The notes under the pieces are model-generated. The model saw only the letters and a list, made by a program, of their open reading frames with translations. It was not told the DNA's origin and did not search any database. Made by a program: the position numbers and the translations under genes. A stretch of 64,000 bases of DNA from contig CM038229.1 in the NCBI GenBank assembly GCA_021442155.1, positions 99,425,271 to 99,489,270 of the forward strand, in the 5' to 3' direction. This DNA comes from Cymbidium sinense (Eukaryota > Streptophyta > Magnoliopsida > Asparagales > Orchidaceae). This document shows, piece by piece, positions 1 to 11,929 of this stretch (within the stretch, counting starts at the first letter, position 1; each line of letters opens with the position of its first letter).

Positions 1-132
1 TTCTAGCACACAATAATCTTAAAGAAAAATGAAAAGAGTAGAAGATGAATGTGATCAAGTTATTGGAGGGTCTCAGAAATAATAGCTTGTGGGTGTAAAG
101 TCGAGGTGAAAAGGAGAATGAACGGGAGCTTC

Positions 133-612
133 TCACGTAGAGATTTTGGTAGCAAGATTTGCCTCTATTGCAAAAGGATGTCGAAAGAGAGAGAGAGGTT
201 CGTATATTAATCGGTCACCGAGAGATTGGAGACGGATTATGGGGTTCATTTGTGTAGAGTGACTGGAAGGATCGGAATAGAGAGGATCGTGATTTGAGGG
301 TTTAGTGGGATTGGAGTGATGTTCACCGCTATGCACAAGCGAGACGGGTGAAGGAGGGACCCTATGAGAATAGGGAGAGAGAAAGAAAGGGAGACGATAG
401 GGGCTTGCTATTTTGTGCGATATTAGAGGATGGTAGGAGATGTCAGACGAGCTAGAGCCAAAAGGATGGATGGGAAGTGAGAGAGAGAGCCTATTCGCTA
501 GCAAAGTGAGTGAGTGTGGCTTGTTGTCCGGGATTGGATTTGGAGCAAAGATGGAAGTTAAGAGTTGAATCAAGAGTTGGAGAGTCGCAAAAATGAGAGA
601 GATAAAGCTCAC
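133..612 (-). CDS. Unrecognised 159-residue reading frame, possibly a first exon
   Basis: I do not recognise this protein. It opens with a hydrophobic stretch (MSFISLIFATLQLLIQLLTS) that could act as a signal peptide or anchor. The rest is rich in Ser, Pro and His, with no catalytic motif I can name. The plus strand here is strongly purine-rich, which by itself lengthens open frames on the other strand. The last codons are followed by a GTGAG sequence that would serve as a splice donor, so it could be a first exon, but no second exon is visible because the window ends. Upstream on the minus strand lies a TA microsatellite. A chance frame in retroelement-derived DNA is at least as likely as a gene. 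Confidence 0.2.
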   Translation of the reverse strand: MSFISLIFATLQLLIQLLTSIFAPNPIPDNKPHSLTLLANRLSLSLPIHPFGSSSSDISYHPLISHKIASPYRLPFFLSPYSHRVPPSPVSLVHSGEHHSNPTKPSNHDPLYSDPSSHSTQMNPIIRLQSLGDRLIYEPLSLFRHPFAIEANLATKIST

Positions 613-777
613 ACAAATGACAAGGAGCCTTTTTTTTTTTCTCTCTGCTATGTTTATAAGTGAAATGAATTATTTAAAAAAATGAAAATCTGAAAACCGA
701 CAAGCATGAAATTTTATTCTTTTAGATGTTTTTACAATATGTTAATAATTTTTTATTTTTATTATATAAAAGAATGG

Positions 778-808
<31 letters not shown>

Positions 809-1309
809 CACCTAATATCCGACACACAATATGGCCTCCCATTGACTCATGCTCTCCTCCTTAAATGGATTAAACATTAGTTTTCATCTTGAATTATGTG
901 TCACGCACTTGCATATCAATAGATTATATTAATTCTCACTTGTAATAACTTTTAGCGGTTTAAACGTCTCTTAAGAATAATTTAAATATTTTGAGCTCAT
1001 TGGCATCATCTATTTGTGAGTGGATGTCATCCAATAGCCGATGAGAACTAAATCCTTTTCGACCGACTCATGTGATAATATATGTCGTTGTTGTTATACT
1101 GCCGATTAGACTCGTGGATCATATAAGAGGGTCAACAATTACAAGCTAATTGACCTCAGATTTTGAGGATGATGATGATTTTTTCAATTAGATATTTTAC
1201 ATTTTTTAACCACTTCTTGGTGTAGCTCAGATTTTTTTTCATGTTTTTGTTTTGCCATGTTATCGTATATACTTATTTGCATTTTCTTTGATCATTTGAC
1301 GGAGGAGGT
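613..1309. other. A+T-rich non-coding stretch
   Basis: No open frame of note. It holds poly-T and poly-A runs, a TA microsatellite, and near 1001-1020 a sequence that loosely resembles a decayed Tat-type primer binding site (see findings). Otherwise I see nothing to annotate. Confidence 0.5.
778..801. repeat. (TA)n microsatellite
   Basis: An uninterrupted TA dinucleotide run of about 24 bp, followed by a broken TGTATATA tail. Confidence 0.95.
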
Positions 1310-3290
1310 TTAGGATGAGACTTCGATGGCTTATCGCCTAGTGAGCCTGAGGAGGTCATTTGGTTGGAGATGACGAACCACGATCCTCATGGAGATGTTT
1401 ATATCGATAGATTGAAAAGTGGTGATATCTTTGAGAGACGTGATCTTTCGTGGTTTCTTTGCACAATCCTCCATACTTCTCAACCACTGATTCTTTTACT
1501 TTTGTGGATCCCGGTTGGGTGCACACTATTATTGAAATGCATGAACTACAATCCTCTAGATAGCATAGTAGATCATGTTAGTCGGATATTGTGATATTTT
1601 ATAGCACCGATAGTGTTGAGTAGAAAGGAGAGTCTAGATTACTAAATCATCATCATTGTAGTATAACTCATCGATTGGCGAGATTCATGGATTAGATTTC
1701 TACCCTTCCATATGGCTATGTTACCTAGATACATTTTATGGTCACATAGAGATACTCTACGCATACCGGGCATATATGAGGCGCTTTATGTGTCTATGTT
1801 TGATATTGGTGGCATTCCTCCCGCTTGGGCACAGAGCTATAGAGTTTTGAGATCTGTGCAACATATATTAGATAGGCCTAGAGGAGTTGATAGTTAGACT
1901 TTGGGACTTACACTGTGTTAGGCCTTCCGGTTTGGCTACTACTGAGAGTGTGTTCCACCCGATGAGGAGTTATTCCATAGGCAACCTTCAGCTTGATGAG
2001 ACCACATGGTAGGTTAGCCATGCCACCTATTTATATTGATCTTTTGAGCCACTATCACCAAACCTTCGAGCTTTGAGTATCCTAGATGTTCATGAGCTAC
2101 ACTTCTAGTGAATAAATGGATTGAGTTTCTTACAGAGTGCGCTATCGAGGAGTCTATCTGATATGATCCTTTAGATTGTAAGACGGTAGTAATTTATTCG
2201 AGGATACTATTGAGCCTTCTTTACTAGTTGGGCACACTTCTCCGCCTATACTGACTTAAGTGAGGACTTATTTTAGGTGGTTCATAGCTACGACTTTGCA
2301 TCTATGTGCTCCATTACTGAGAGGTCTATTCATCTAGGTGTTCTATTAGCGTGCCAATAGGATTTCACAAGGTAAGCGGATTTCATTAGCCCCAACAATA
2401 CTAGAGTTTATAGAGTTCTTGGGATAATTTCTAAGCATTCATTGGATAGAAGTGATGTTACATTGCCTGGCATTACTTATATACTTAGATTCATCTTCAC
2501 ATACATGGTGCATTTGCTTATTTTGAGTGCCCACCATACTTTTAGAGTGAGCATATTCCACGAATTTAGTTGTATCAAGCATCATCTACTTTTGAGAGGA
2601 TCGATACATCTATTCTTTTTCACCGCACTTAGTCGAGATCAATTTTGCTAGTCTATAGATACAACTAATTTGTCACGACTTGATGAGATTGACCTTATTG
2701 ATGGCTTCAATGAGAGTGGTAGAGCTTCACTACTTTATAGTCAATGAACAACTAAGTATCTTTTAGCATACATCCAGTTGGTTGTTACGTTTGGTCGGTC
2801 GGTTATCATTGAGGGCTACCAATCGGTTAAAATTTGAATTCTCTCGCCTACTACTCATGATAGTACCATTCATTCCTAGGATAGTGGATGTCGGAAACTA
2901 GGATAGTGCCTCTTGAGACATGTTACTATCTTCTATAGTTTGGCTACATTTAGTAAGACTCGATAGTTCTCATTTTGGATAGCTCCTCAGAGTTACACAA
3001 GAGTCGGTTCTACTCATCTTACTAGTACGATTGCCTTCGATCCCTTCTTGGAGTATGGTGCAAAGAGATACGAGTGAGTGAGGTCTTTAGGAGTTCATTG
3101 AGATCGAGGACCCGTTGTCACTCACCCCTAGGAGATAACAACACTCGAGGTATAATTAATGTCTTTCTTTTAATACTTTTGTCATCTCTCTCTTTTAATA
3201 TCTTTCTTTTCTTTTGTGATTGATGCACCGCTTGACGAGGCCGACACGAGGTACTCCTCCGGTAGAGTGTGAGCTAGATTCTTCTCCTAT
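1310..3290 (+). pseudogene. Decayed coding-like tract, family not recognised
   Basis: The plus strand gives a chain of short open stretches in shifting frames, the clearest at 1364-1594, 1712-1897 and 2442-2651. Composition is more balanced than the flanking A+T-rich DNA, as in old coding sequence. Short segments such as FVDPGWVHTIIEMHE (about 1500-1545) and RTYFRWFIATT (about 2262-2295) faintly recall plant mobile domain proteins, a domesticated-transposase-related family, but I could not find enough of the domain to name it. It could equally be part of an unrelated retroelement. It ends where homology to element A's LTR begins, so it abuts that LTR's truncation point. Confidence 0.25.
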
Positions 3291-6200
3291 ACAACAAACA
3301 CCAATCATAAAGAAACTATAAGAGGCATGCAATTTCTAATGCACAATATAAGCAAATCATCAAATAATTTATAAAGCTAGTACAAAAGAATGGTATGGTG
3401 CCTCCGAAACCCAAAAAAAAGAAAAATAGGTAGCTAAGCTCTACTCTTATACAACTGAATTATAAAAGAATAATTACAATTAAGAATAAATACATGCTAT
3501 GGCGCCTTCATTCTTCATATCTTCGTCTTCTTTTCTCCTCTTTGCTTCTTTGATTTGGTTCAATTCAAGGCATCACATGGCACACAAGACATATTCTTTC
3601 TAGCCAATGCTCATCCTAATTCCCCATGACATTAATCCTAATTCCTAATCACAAAATTACATTGAAATAGAAAAATAAATCACTACACCTTCAAAATAAA
3701 TGTTAGCTAAACATACATTCCACCTAAGCAATTATATTTATAATTTGGATTTAACACCCTACACATGGGTAACCATGCCCACCTATCCTAACTTGGATTA
3801 TGCTAGGCTTGAGCAACTGTAAAGAGAGCATTTATATTTGTTTTGAGCCTTAAGTATAATCTCAAAAAGATATGATTAGGCTATAACTAACATGCATAAT
3901 AAACATATACCCTAACATCTAGTCTAAAATAATACATCACTAAACCAAATATACATCAAAACATGTATCATCCTAACATAAAACTAGAAGTGGTGACTTA
4001 ATCTAATGTGTGTATATTAAAGCTTGTGTGGTATGTCCTAACTAGGCTTTAGAGTTATAGTTTTCTAAGTGTAAAAGATTCAATTTAAAGGGTGGTTTCA
4101 CTTTAAGTAGTTTAATTAATTTGCAAGCTCTTACTTAACATTTTCTTTTGTTTCATTTGACCTATACAAACCAACCAAGTGTTATAAAGAGAGGAAAATA
4201 GAGGATCATTCTCTTTCATCCCTACCTTAAATCACATCTAAAGCCAATTAATTAATTAATTCTCTTTAGTGAATGACTTATCACATATTTTAATTATCCT
4301 AAGTTTAGGTTCACTTTAAATAAACTCATTCAATGAAAAGTCATCTTAAGATTGATTGAAATGAATTACTATCACATAACACATGTTTATTTATTTCTTT
4401 CCATCATATATAGCATGCATATGGTTAAGTCCTAAACATACATATAAATGCAATTTATATTTTAGTATACTTGAATGATGAATGTAAGCAAATGTATTTG
4501 AATTGGTATTTCATTTGGTTGAATTATTTTGCCATATTAATTTAAAGCCCTATCTAAATTCTTATGCAAAAGCATAAAGAAAGAATCTTAAATCACATGA
4601 CTAGTCAACTCAACCAATTAAGCAAAGTATGAATGCATGTATTTTTAATAGAAAAGGAGTTTTCATTCATTAGCTAAGTACACATCCACATGTATTCAAG
4701 TTCTAAGAAAGTACAATGCCATTATTCTCAAGACTAAGGAAAGGAACCTCCTTGGGGCTACTTAAAGTGCATCCGGAATGTCCGGACTAATATACCACTA
4801 TCCTTACACATGTGGATGTATAAACAACTAAAAGAATAGAAAGCCATGCAAAAGTATATATTTGATTTGATTAATATAATTTGTATAAATGAATTAAAGC
4901 TTTATCTAGGTTTTAATGTCCAAATACATAATAATGAAATCAAAAAAGGCCACCATTGTTCTACACCAAGGAAACGAGGAACCTCCTTAGGGCTACTTAA
5001 AGCCATGCGTCCTGGGATGTCTGACAATATAAACATTCTTACTTATGCAAATCAACACATGAGTGTAAAGAAGATGCTTAATTTCATACACCAAATTTAT
5101 ATTCACTTGCATTTCTATGTATATATAATTAAATTTACAATATATATGTATATTCATTCATTAATAGACTTTTGAAAATATATTTGGGATTTAGTGATAC
5201 TAGCCACACATATTTTAATTTAAATCAACACATACAATTTAACATAAAAGAAATCATTTTATTTAATTAATTTTGAAGGAGATGGATGCATGAATAATAT
5301 GACATACAACATTTAGCATGATTGGAAGGAAATAAAATAACATAAGCATGTGATTTCTTTCAAATCAACTAATTCTAAGGACAATCAAACCAAATAAGAT
5401 TATTTAAAACAAACCAAAGTTCTTTAATGTTATTTCATTTTCATTTTGACTTGATTTAAGGAATGTAAGAGAGGTTTGCTAATCCTTATCCCCTTCCCAG
5501 GTGTGAGTTAATTTGATTTAATGAAAAGCAATTAAGTTGATTTTATGGATTGATTAAGTTAAGCATGGATTAAATCAATTAATTAACCCTTACCTATGTC
5601 ACCTTAAGATAATTAATTAACCATATAAGCTAAATGATATGCAACCACATAGAAAAGTAAATAGCAATGCTCCTATGAAATGGAAGGGGCCTAATGCAAT
5701 TAACTCATAATTCTTAATTAATTAAACTTAAAGGAGCTCACTTAATTACTCTTATGGTTTTCTCATACATGTGAGCTAACTATAATTTCATTAGCTCTCT
5801 CTTATTGAACACCCAAAGAGCTACCCAAGATGGATTAAAGGTAATTAAATGTGATGTGGATTTTAGATTGAGTTAATTAAACTCATTAATCCATTTGATT
5901 AAGCATTAAGCATTTTTAATTAACTTAAGGAAAGAGGTCAAGAAAGAGGACTTAATCTCAATCCCTAAATCTCATATTTGATCAGCTAGGCTCTAATTTT
6001 ATCTTGAGCATTAATTAATTCATTAAGCTAGTAATTACCTCATTAATCTTTAATTAATCTAATTCCAAAAGTAGAGAAAACTTAGGAAATGAACTAAAAA
6101 AAATGTCTCAATCACATTCCAAGCTCCTTACTATTCAATTGAGGTAATTAGTTTAAATAATTAATTAAGCCATTGTTCATTCCAATTATGACTAATTTAT

Positions 6201-7432
6201 TTAAGAGAGTGATTAAGGCTTAATCAATTAATTTTTCTAATTAAGCAACCAACAAAATCCCAAAAAAAAAGAGGCTGAGGTCATCCAAATATCCATAGAA
6301 AGTTTGAGATTAATTAGGTGATTAACTAAGGAGTAATTAAGATAAAATCTAAGTTTATATTTTTTGGAATTTTCTAGATTAGTTATGAATTTAGGAAGTT
6401 TCAGCATTAAAAATAAATAAATTAACTTAATTAATCTCCAAAGCCATGCTATGTACGCCGCACTTCCATGTAGCACGATTAGTTATTTAAGTTGTCAGAG
6501 ATGACGATGGCAAAACACGCATGTGGGCCATCCGATCTAAGATCGACGGCTATGATTAAATGTGTAATTAAGGAGAAAAGAGGTTCTATGCAGCACATCG
6601 GACCATCCATCTCGATCATATGGAATGGACGGTCCATGATCTCTCCCGAGTGGCGATGGATACCGCCCATCGACATCGCCGATCCAAGCTCACCCAAGTT
6701 CGGATGGAGATGAAATTTATCCCACACCTTCTAGGAAGCATATCTAATGGTGAAAATCACATGAGACACATACAAAGGACCAACTTATTTTGAGCTAATG
6801 ATCGCTTTTAATGGAATACCTCATCGATCTTGTCACTGGTTCCAATGATTGAGGCTTCATTTGGTAGAAATGAAGCTCTATGGTGCACGAGCTTTGATTT
6901 GGTGTAGTTTGATCAAGACCAACCCACGCATGTAATCGATCTTGATCAAACTCCACCATTTGATCGTCGAAAAACTTGAGAAATGATTCATTTTAGCTTG
7001 TATAAGTCCAAGGACTGTGTACAAAATTAATTTGTCTTGAAATGAGGAAATGGAAATTATTGGTTTGCTCCTCATTTCACATAAAGAGAGTGAGGATTTT
7101 GGGAGCTCAAAATTTCAAGGGGAGGCTCGGGATCTCATTCCTTGGTCGCTAAGGTTGAATCTAATGTGAGTGTTGGTGTTTGAGTGAGAATGAGGGGGTA
7201 TACTCCTCCTTCCTGGCTTGGATGGTGGTGATGGTTTACTTGTTGGATCAATGGATGAGATGGGGAGCTTGATTTGGGCAGTGGAATCATACCATTTGGC
7301 TTCACATGAGTGGAGGAAGGGTCGCCATGGGAGTAGTGGGTGTCCTTGGTGATTTGAAATTCTCCAATGGGAATGGTGAGGTGATTCCCATGAGTCATGG
7401 CCGACCTAACCACCTTTGTCACCATGGTCCTA
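3291..7432 (-). repeat. Element A 3' LTR, distal part (3' end truncated)
   Basis: Collinear with 51148-55415 of A's 5' LTR, with many small indels. Homology starts abruptly at 3291 (the ACAACAAACAC segment, matched at 51148). About 1.3 kb corresponding to 49991-51147 is missing. The first 3 kb is very A+T-rich with dense TTAATTAA words. From about 6480 it becomes G+C-richer with many CpG. Paired short frames on both strands at 6479-6727 are disrupted in the sister LTR, so they are not genes. Element C interrupts the LTR at the right edge. Confidence 0.85.
6480..7430. promoter_or_regulatory. G+C-richer, CpG-containing island inside the LTR
   Basis: Composition changes sharply from TTAATTAA-rich DNA to CpG-containing DNA with GATCGACGG, CCATCCATC and ATGGACGG words. 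The same island is present at about 54380-55410 in A's other LTR and, more decayed, at about 31100-31990 in element B. A conserved island in an otherwise A+T-rich LTR suggests a promoter or other regulatory core. That role is inference; no unambiguous TATA box was assigned. Confidence 0.4.
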
Positions 7433-8040
7433 TGATGTAGAACATCAAGAGGAACCAAAAATTAGAGCCCAAGGTCCATTTACAAGATCTCAAAGCCCAA
7501 TAAAATTTAGCCCAAGGTCCATTTACAAGATCTCAAGCTAAAGCCCAAGAAAATTCAAGAAAGAAGTAGTTTAGCCCATTAGCTGTTAAGGCCCATTTCA
7601 TGATTTCATCTTTTTTTATTTATTTATGTAATTTTAATTTTCTTCTAGAAACTCCATGTTTGAAATTTTGCATTTAAAAATTTAAAGCATGACATGAGGT
7701 GGTTGAATCCACATAAAAAAAATGCATGACATGTGGGTGGTTGGCATAAAATAATGAGGTAATTTAATGCTTCACATTAATGTGGCCACCCACTTTTCCC
7801 TCCATGTTTTGAATTCTTTTCTTTTGAAATATGCTTGTAATGGCTATAAATAGCCCCTCTTACTTGAATGAAAGGAACTTTTGGCAATTGCAAAATTTTG
7901 AGTTATTCTTGTGGTTTGAGAGCTTGGTGGCCAAACCTTGGCAATCCTTGGTGAGCGCTAGTTATCCAACATATCTTCTTCCTTCTCCCCCAATACCCAC
8001 GTTCTCAATCTCATCAAAAGAAAGAAGCCCACCTCCATCA
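7433..8040 (+). repeat. Element C 5' LTR
   Basis: Runs from TGATGTAGAAC to CCTCCATCA with 5-bp inverted termini (TGATG/CATCA). It holds an imperfect internal duplication of about 45 bp around AGCCCAAGGTCCATTTACA. Matches 13330-13932 almost throughout. The short frame at 7831-8055 is LTR transcript sequence, not a gene. Confidence 0.92.
7845..7852 (+). promoter_or_regulatory. TATA box of element C 5' LTR
   Basis: TATAAATA within GGCTATAAATAGCC, about 190 bp before the LTR end and conserved at 13741-13748 in the other LTR. Position and match fit an LTR core promoter. Confidence 0.65.
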
Positions 8041-8044
8041 AATT

Positions 8045-8056
8045 TGGTATCATAGC
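8045..8056 (+). promoter_or_regulatory. Primer binding site of element C (initiator tRNA-Met type)
   Basis: TGGTATCATAGC, four bases after the LTR end, differs at one base from the TGGTATCAGAGC site common in plant Ty3/gypsy and copia elements that prime on initiator tRNA-Met. The position confirms the LTR boundary. Confidence 0.8.
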
Positions 8057-8798
8057 AAGCCCGGAAGGAGTGATTTGGATAAAAGTTAGCTTCAACAAAG
8101 GGAGCATCTCAAGTAATAGACTTGTCTTCAAACTTGTGAGTTTTTCTTGAACTTGTGAGGTTAATTGATTTTCTTTTATATGATAGTTTAAATACATATT
8201 AGTAGCTTGAAGGATAGATATATTGCTTGTAAGTTTATGGTGATAACATAAAATTTCAATTAGTAAGCTCCACTATATATTTTAGCCATTTCCAATTGTG
8301 AACTTGCGCCTCCCTTCCAAAAAAAAAAAAAAGAGAAAAAAATTAAGAGAGCACCTAGTGAGGTAATTCTTCACCAAAAAAAATATAACCTAGCCATTAG
8401 TGCAAATCAAAATCTAATTACTTACTTTATTATCTTTGTTATTATTTATGGTTAATTTTAGAAGTTTTTTTGATTAACTTATAATAAATTGCTTTCTTAA
8501 AAAAAAAAAAAAAGAGGTTTGATAAATTTGAGCATTTTTCATTGCATAATTTTTTTTATGCATAATAATATAAATGTGTTAAACTTGGTGATTTTGGAAG
8601 CTAAATAGAACTTTGTCAAAAGACCTAAACTGCCTAAGGAGAGCTTGGGATTTAAGTGGTCTTGTACCCCTCCTCACTGGAAGTTCTCTTAGCCTAAAAT
8701 TTCTCTTTGATTGCACAATTATATTATATTTTTTTCATTTTTTCACTAGCCCTTTTCATATATCTTTTTTTTTCATTTTTTTAAAAAAAAGAAATCTC
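8057..8798 (+). other. Element C untranslated leader
   Basis: A+T-rich leader between the primer binding site and the first gag ATG, with runs of 13-15 A. No coding sequence is evident apart from an in-frame upstream extension from 8613 that lacks gag-like character. Confidence 0.7.
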
Positions 8799-9840
8799 AT
8801 GGCACAAAATCTATCTATCTCTCAAGATCAAGTTGAAAATTTGACTAGATTAGTTGATGCTTTAGATCTTAGGATCCAAGATAATGAATTAAAAACTCAA
8901 CAAATATTAGAAGAAAGTAAGAATCAAATGCAAGAACTTAAAGAACAAATGCAAACTCTTATTGCATCTACAAAATAATAGAGTACCAACTCCTCCTCCA
9001 ATACCCTCAGGAATGGAATGGGAATGAAGAAGATTCATATCCAAACCATAGAAAATCAACCACTTAGAAGACAATCAATTGCTAGAAATGGTGGAAGGGA
9101 GAAAATTATTTTAAGACTATAGAAGACTCTAATGATCCATCAAGAGTTAAAGTAGAAGCCCCAACTTACGATGGTGTACATGACCCAAATAAATTTCTTG
9201 ATTGGTTAGTTCAAATGGATGACTTCTTTGATTGGTATAAAATGGATGATTATCAACGAGTTACTTTTGCTAAAATGAAATTAATAGGACATGCTAAAAT
9301 TTATTGGACAAATACTTTAGCTAAAGAACAAAGATTAGGAAGGACAAACCTAACTTGGATAGAAATGAAAGAAATGTTAAGAGCAAAGTATTGTCCTCAT
9401 CATGATAAACTACATAGTCAATTATTAACTTTGAGACAAGGTAATTATCTTGTAACGAATACTTAAATACTTTTGAAGATCTAGTTTCTAGAACCGATTG
9501 TCGATAATGATTGGCAATTAGCCAATAAATTTGTTATTGGACTTAGTAGACATTAGAAATGAAGTTGAATTATTTGACCCACAATCTTTAGAGGAAGCAT
9601 TTCATTATGCATTATTGGTTGAACAACAAAAGAAATCGCTTCTCTCTAAAACTAAAAGTCAAGTACCATCCATTTCTTCTCATAGATCTATTGTTAGACC
9701 CATCCAAATGGCCCAACCACTTTGCCTAAAACTAATTGAAGGGAGCACTAAGAACACTAGAAGTAATATGTTTTAAATGTCAAAAAAGGGTCATATGAAA
9801 AATCAATGTAAAGCTCAAATCTTATTTTTAGAAGAAGTTG
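8799..9840 (+). pseudogene. gag: Element C gag (capsid and nucleocapsid), frameshifted
   Basis: Structural protein of the retroelement particle. The start chosen is the ATG giving MAQNLSISQDQVENL, followed by a Gln/Glu/Lys-rich coiled-coil-like segment that stops at 8978. The capsid core then runs in other frames at about 9150-9470: DPNKFLDWLVQMDDFFDWY, then KMKLIGHAKIYW, then WIEMKEMLRAKY. This is the pattern of the plant Retrotrans_gag domain. A further segment lies at 9531-9776. A zinc knuckle of the CX2C...GHX4C type is readable at 9769-9811, but a one-base slip separates its two halves. At least three frameshifts or stops make the gene non-functional. Confidence 0.85.
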
Positions 9841-9989
9841 AAAATCCAATAGATGATAATCTAGAAGAAGTTTATGATGACACCCCATTATCTGATGAAG
9901 AATTAATTAAATGATGACACTCATGTTAATGTGATGAGATGTCTTAGTAATTAAAAATGAGAAGATTGGAGGAGAAAGAACATTTTTAG

Positions 9990-10400
9990 CATGTATATTT
10001 TGTATAATGAAAAGAGATGTAGGTTAGTTATAGATGGAGGGAGTGCTATGAATGTCATTTCAACACACACCTTAACTCGAGCCAACCTAAAATCTGAACC
10101 TCACCCGAGCCATTTCATGTTAGTTGGGTAAATCATACATCTCTTCCCATCACCAATCGGTTTAGTTCCTATTAAAATAGGAAGCTATGAGGATCAAATT
10201 TGGTGTGATGTTCTCCTATGGACATTGCTCATATTCTCTTAGACGACCTTGGCTATATGATATGAATGTTATTCACTATGGTAGGGAAAATACTTATATT
10301 TTTAAACATAATAACAAGACTATTAAACTCTTACCAATAAAGCCGAGAAAAACACCCTCCATAACACCACACAAAACAACTTCACTTGCAACCTAAGCCT
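9990..10400 (+). pseudogene. pro: Element C protease remnant
   Basis: Aspartic protease that would process the polyprotein. RLVIDGGSAMNVIS begins at 10021; DGGS stands in the place of the usual catalytic D-S/T-G motif of plant Ty3/gypsy proteases. A second segment (about 10140-10260) carries the expected IGSYEDQIWCDVL strand region. The frame then breaks. It sits between gag and RT, as in other members of the group. Confidence 0.7.
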
Positions 10401-10689
10401 CTATTGAAGAAAAATGCCAAACTTCAATTAATTATCATAGAAAATCCTTCTATTATGCCTAATACTATCATTTCGATCCTTACTTTAAAACATCTACTCT
10501 TCCTCCTTTGACCCCAAAGATAGAAATAATAGTTTTGTTTTAGCTTTAAAATGAATTTTCGATCCATTTCTTCTTCACATATTACATATAAAAGAAGTCA
10601 GAATCTAATGAGTCTCACATACGATGTGGTCTCTTCTCTTCTTTTTTAATGATATTGCACCTAATGAGCTTCTGATGAGCTACCTAAGA

Positions 10690-11880
10690 GACATTCAACA
10701 TGCTATTGAGTTCTTACTGTTCTCAACTTCCTAATCTTCCTCATTATAGGATGAACCCTACCGAGCAAATTGAGAAAAGACAAGTTGAGGAATTATTAAG
10801 AAAGGGTTTTATTCAAGAGAGTCTTAGCCTTGTGCGCCCCATTATTAACTCCAAAAAAAGATGGAACATGGCGAATGTGTGTTGATAATGAGCAATAAAT
10901 AAAATTACTATCAAATATAGGTTTCTATTCCCGATTAAATGATATATTAGATTTAATCTCGAGCAAATTTTTTTCAAAGATTGATCTAAAAGTGGATATC
11001 ATCAAATTGGATTAGATCGAGATGAGTAGAAGACTTTTAAGACCCGATGGACTTTATGAATGGCTTGTCATGCCCTTTGGACTTTCAAATGCTCCTAGCA
11101 CATTTATGAGAATTAATGAATACTTTCTTAAACCCATATATAAATTTTTGGTGGTGTATTTTGATGATATTCGATTTTTAGTCCAAGTGAAAATGAACAT
11201 CTACAACACCTATAAATAGTATTGAGCTACTTAGACAAGAGAAATTATACATTAATTTAAAAAAGTGTTTCTTTTGCAAACCGAGGTAATCTTTTAGGCT
11301 TTATTATATCCACTGGACTTAAACGATCCTTCTAAAGTAAAAGCAATCTTACCCAAAAGTTTTGAAGTTAGAAGCTTTCATGGTTTTAGCCACTTTTATC
11401 TGAGATTTATTAAGAATTTTAGTACCATTGTTGCTTTGATAACTAATATACTAAAATTAGATAAATTTTGTTGGACTCTAATGCACAAAAGGCCTTAGAG
11501 CAAATTAAAGTTCTTATCACGCACCAATCCTTAGGCTTCTGATTTTCTAAAGCCTTTGAAGTTACATGTGATGCTTAGAATTGGGATGTGGAATTTTAGT
11601 CAAGAGAATCATCCTATAGCATTCTTTAGTGAAAAGTTAAATGAAGAAACAACGATATTCCACTTATGATAGAGTTTTATCGTAATTCAATCCTTAAGGC
11701 ATTGGACACTATCTCTTACATAGAGAATTTATACTTAATGATCATCATGCCTTAAAATTCATTAATACTCAACGAAAATTAAGTCATAGGCATGCAAAAT
11801 GGGTTGAATTTTACAAGACTACTCTTTTGTTCTAAAGCATAAGCGAGTTGAGAATAAACCGATGCTTTATCTAGGGTAAA
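10690..11880 (+). pseudogene. pol: Element C reverse transcriptase and RNase H, broken
   Basis: RNA-directed DNA polymerase plus RNase H. Landmarks in order: [19 protein letters not shown] with GFIQES (about 10740-10830), a [19 protein letters not shown] region split by a frameshift, the fingers/palm segment with SKIDL (about 10975), [16 protein letters not shown] (about 11060-11108), and the catalytic box YFDD at 11156-11167. The catalytic aspartates are present, but several stops and frameshifts separate the blocks. RNase H follows at about 11450-11880; its end is marked by the typical HAKWVEFY segment and a decayed KHKRVENK region. Confidence 0.85.
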
Positions 11881-11929
11881 CCTAATGATTTCCTCTAGAA
11901 TTGAGAATCCTGATTTGATAGAATTAAAG

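Noticed and set aside
4846..5175. 109-residue plus-strand frame in element A's 3' LTR
   Set aside because: The matching place in the 5' LTR (52724-52927) opens only a shorter and altered frame; composition is simple A+T-rich LTR sequence.
6479..6727. Overlapping open frames on both strands (minus 6479-6727, plus 6492-6713)
   Set aside because: They lie in the LTR island, have no recognisable protein features, and are disrupted in the paired LTR at about 54430-54690.
7135..7458. 107-residue minus-strand frame
   Set aside because: It spans the junction between element A's LTR and element C, so it cannot be an ancestral gene; the uninterrupted LTR copy does not keep it.
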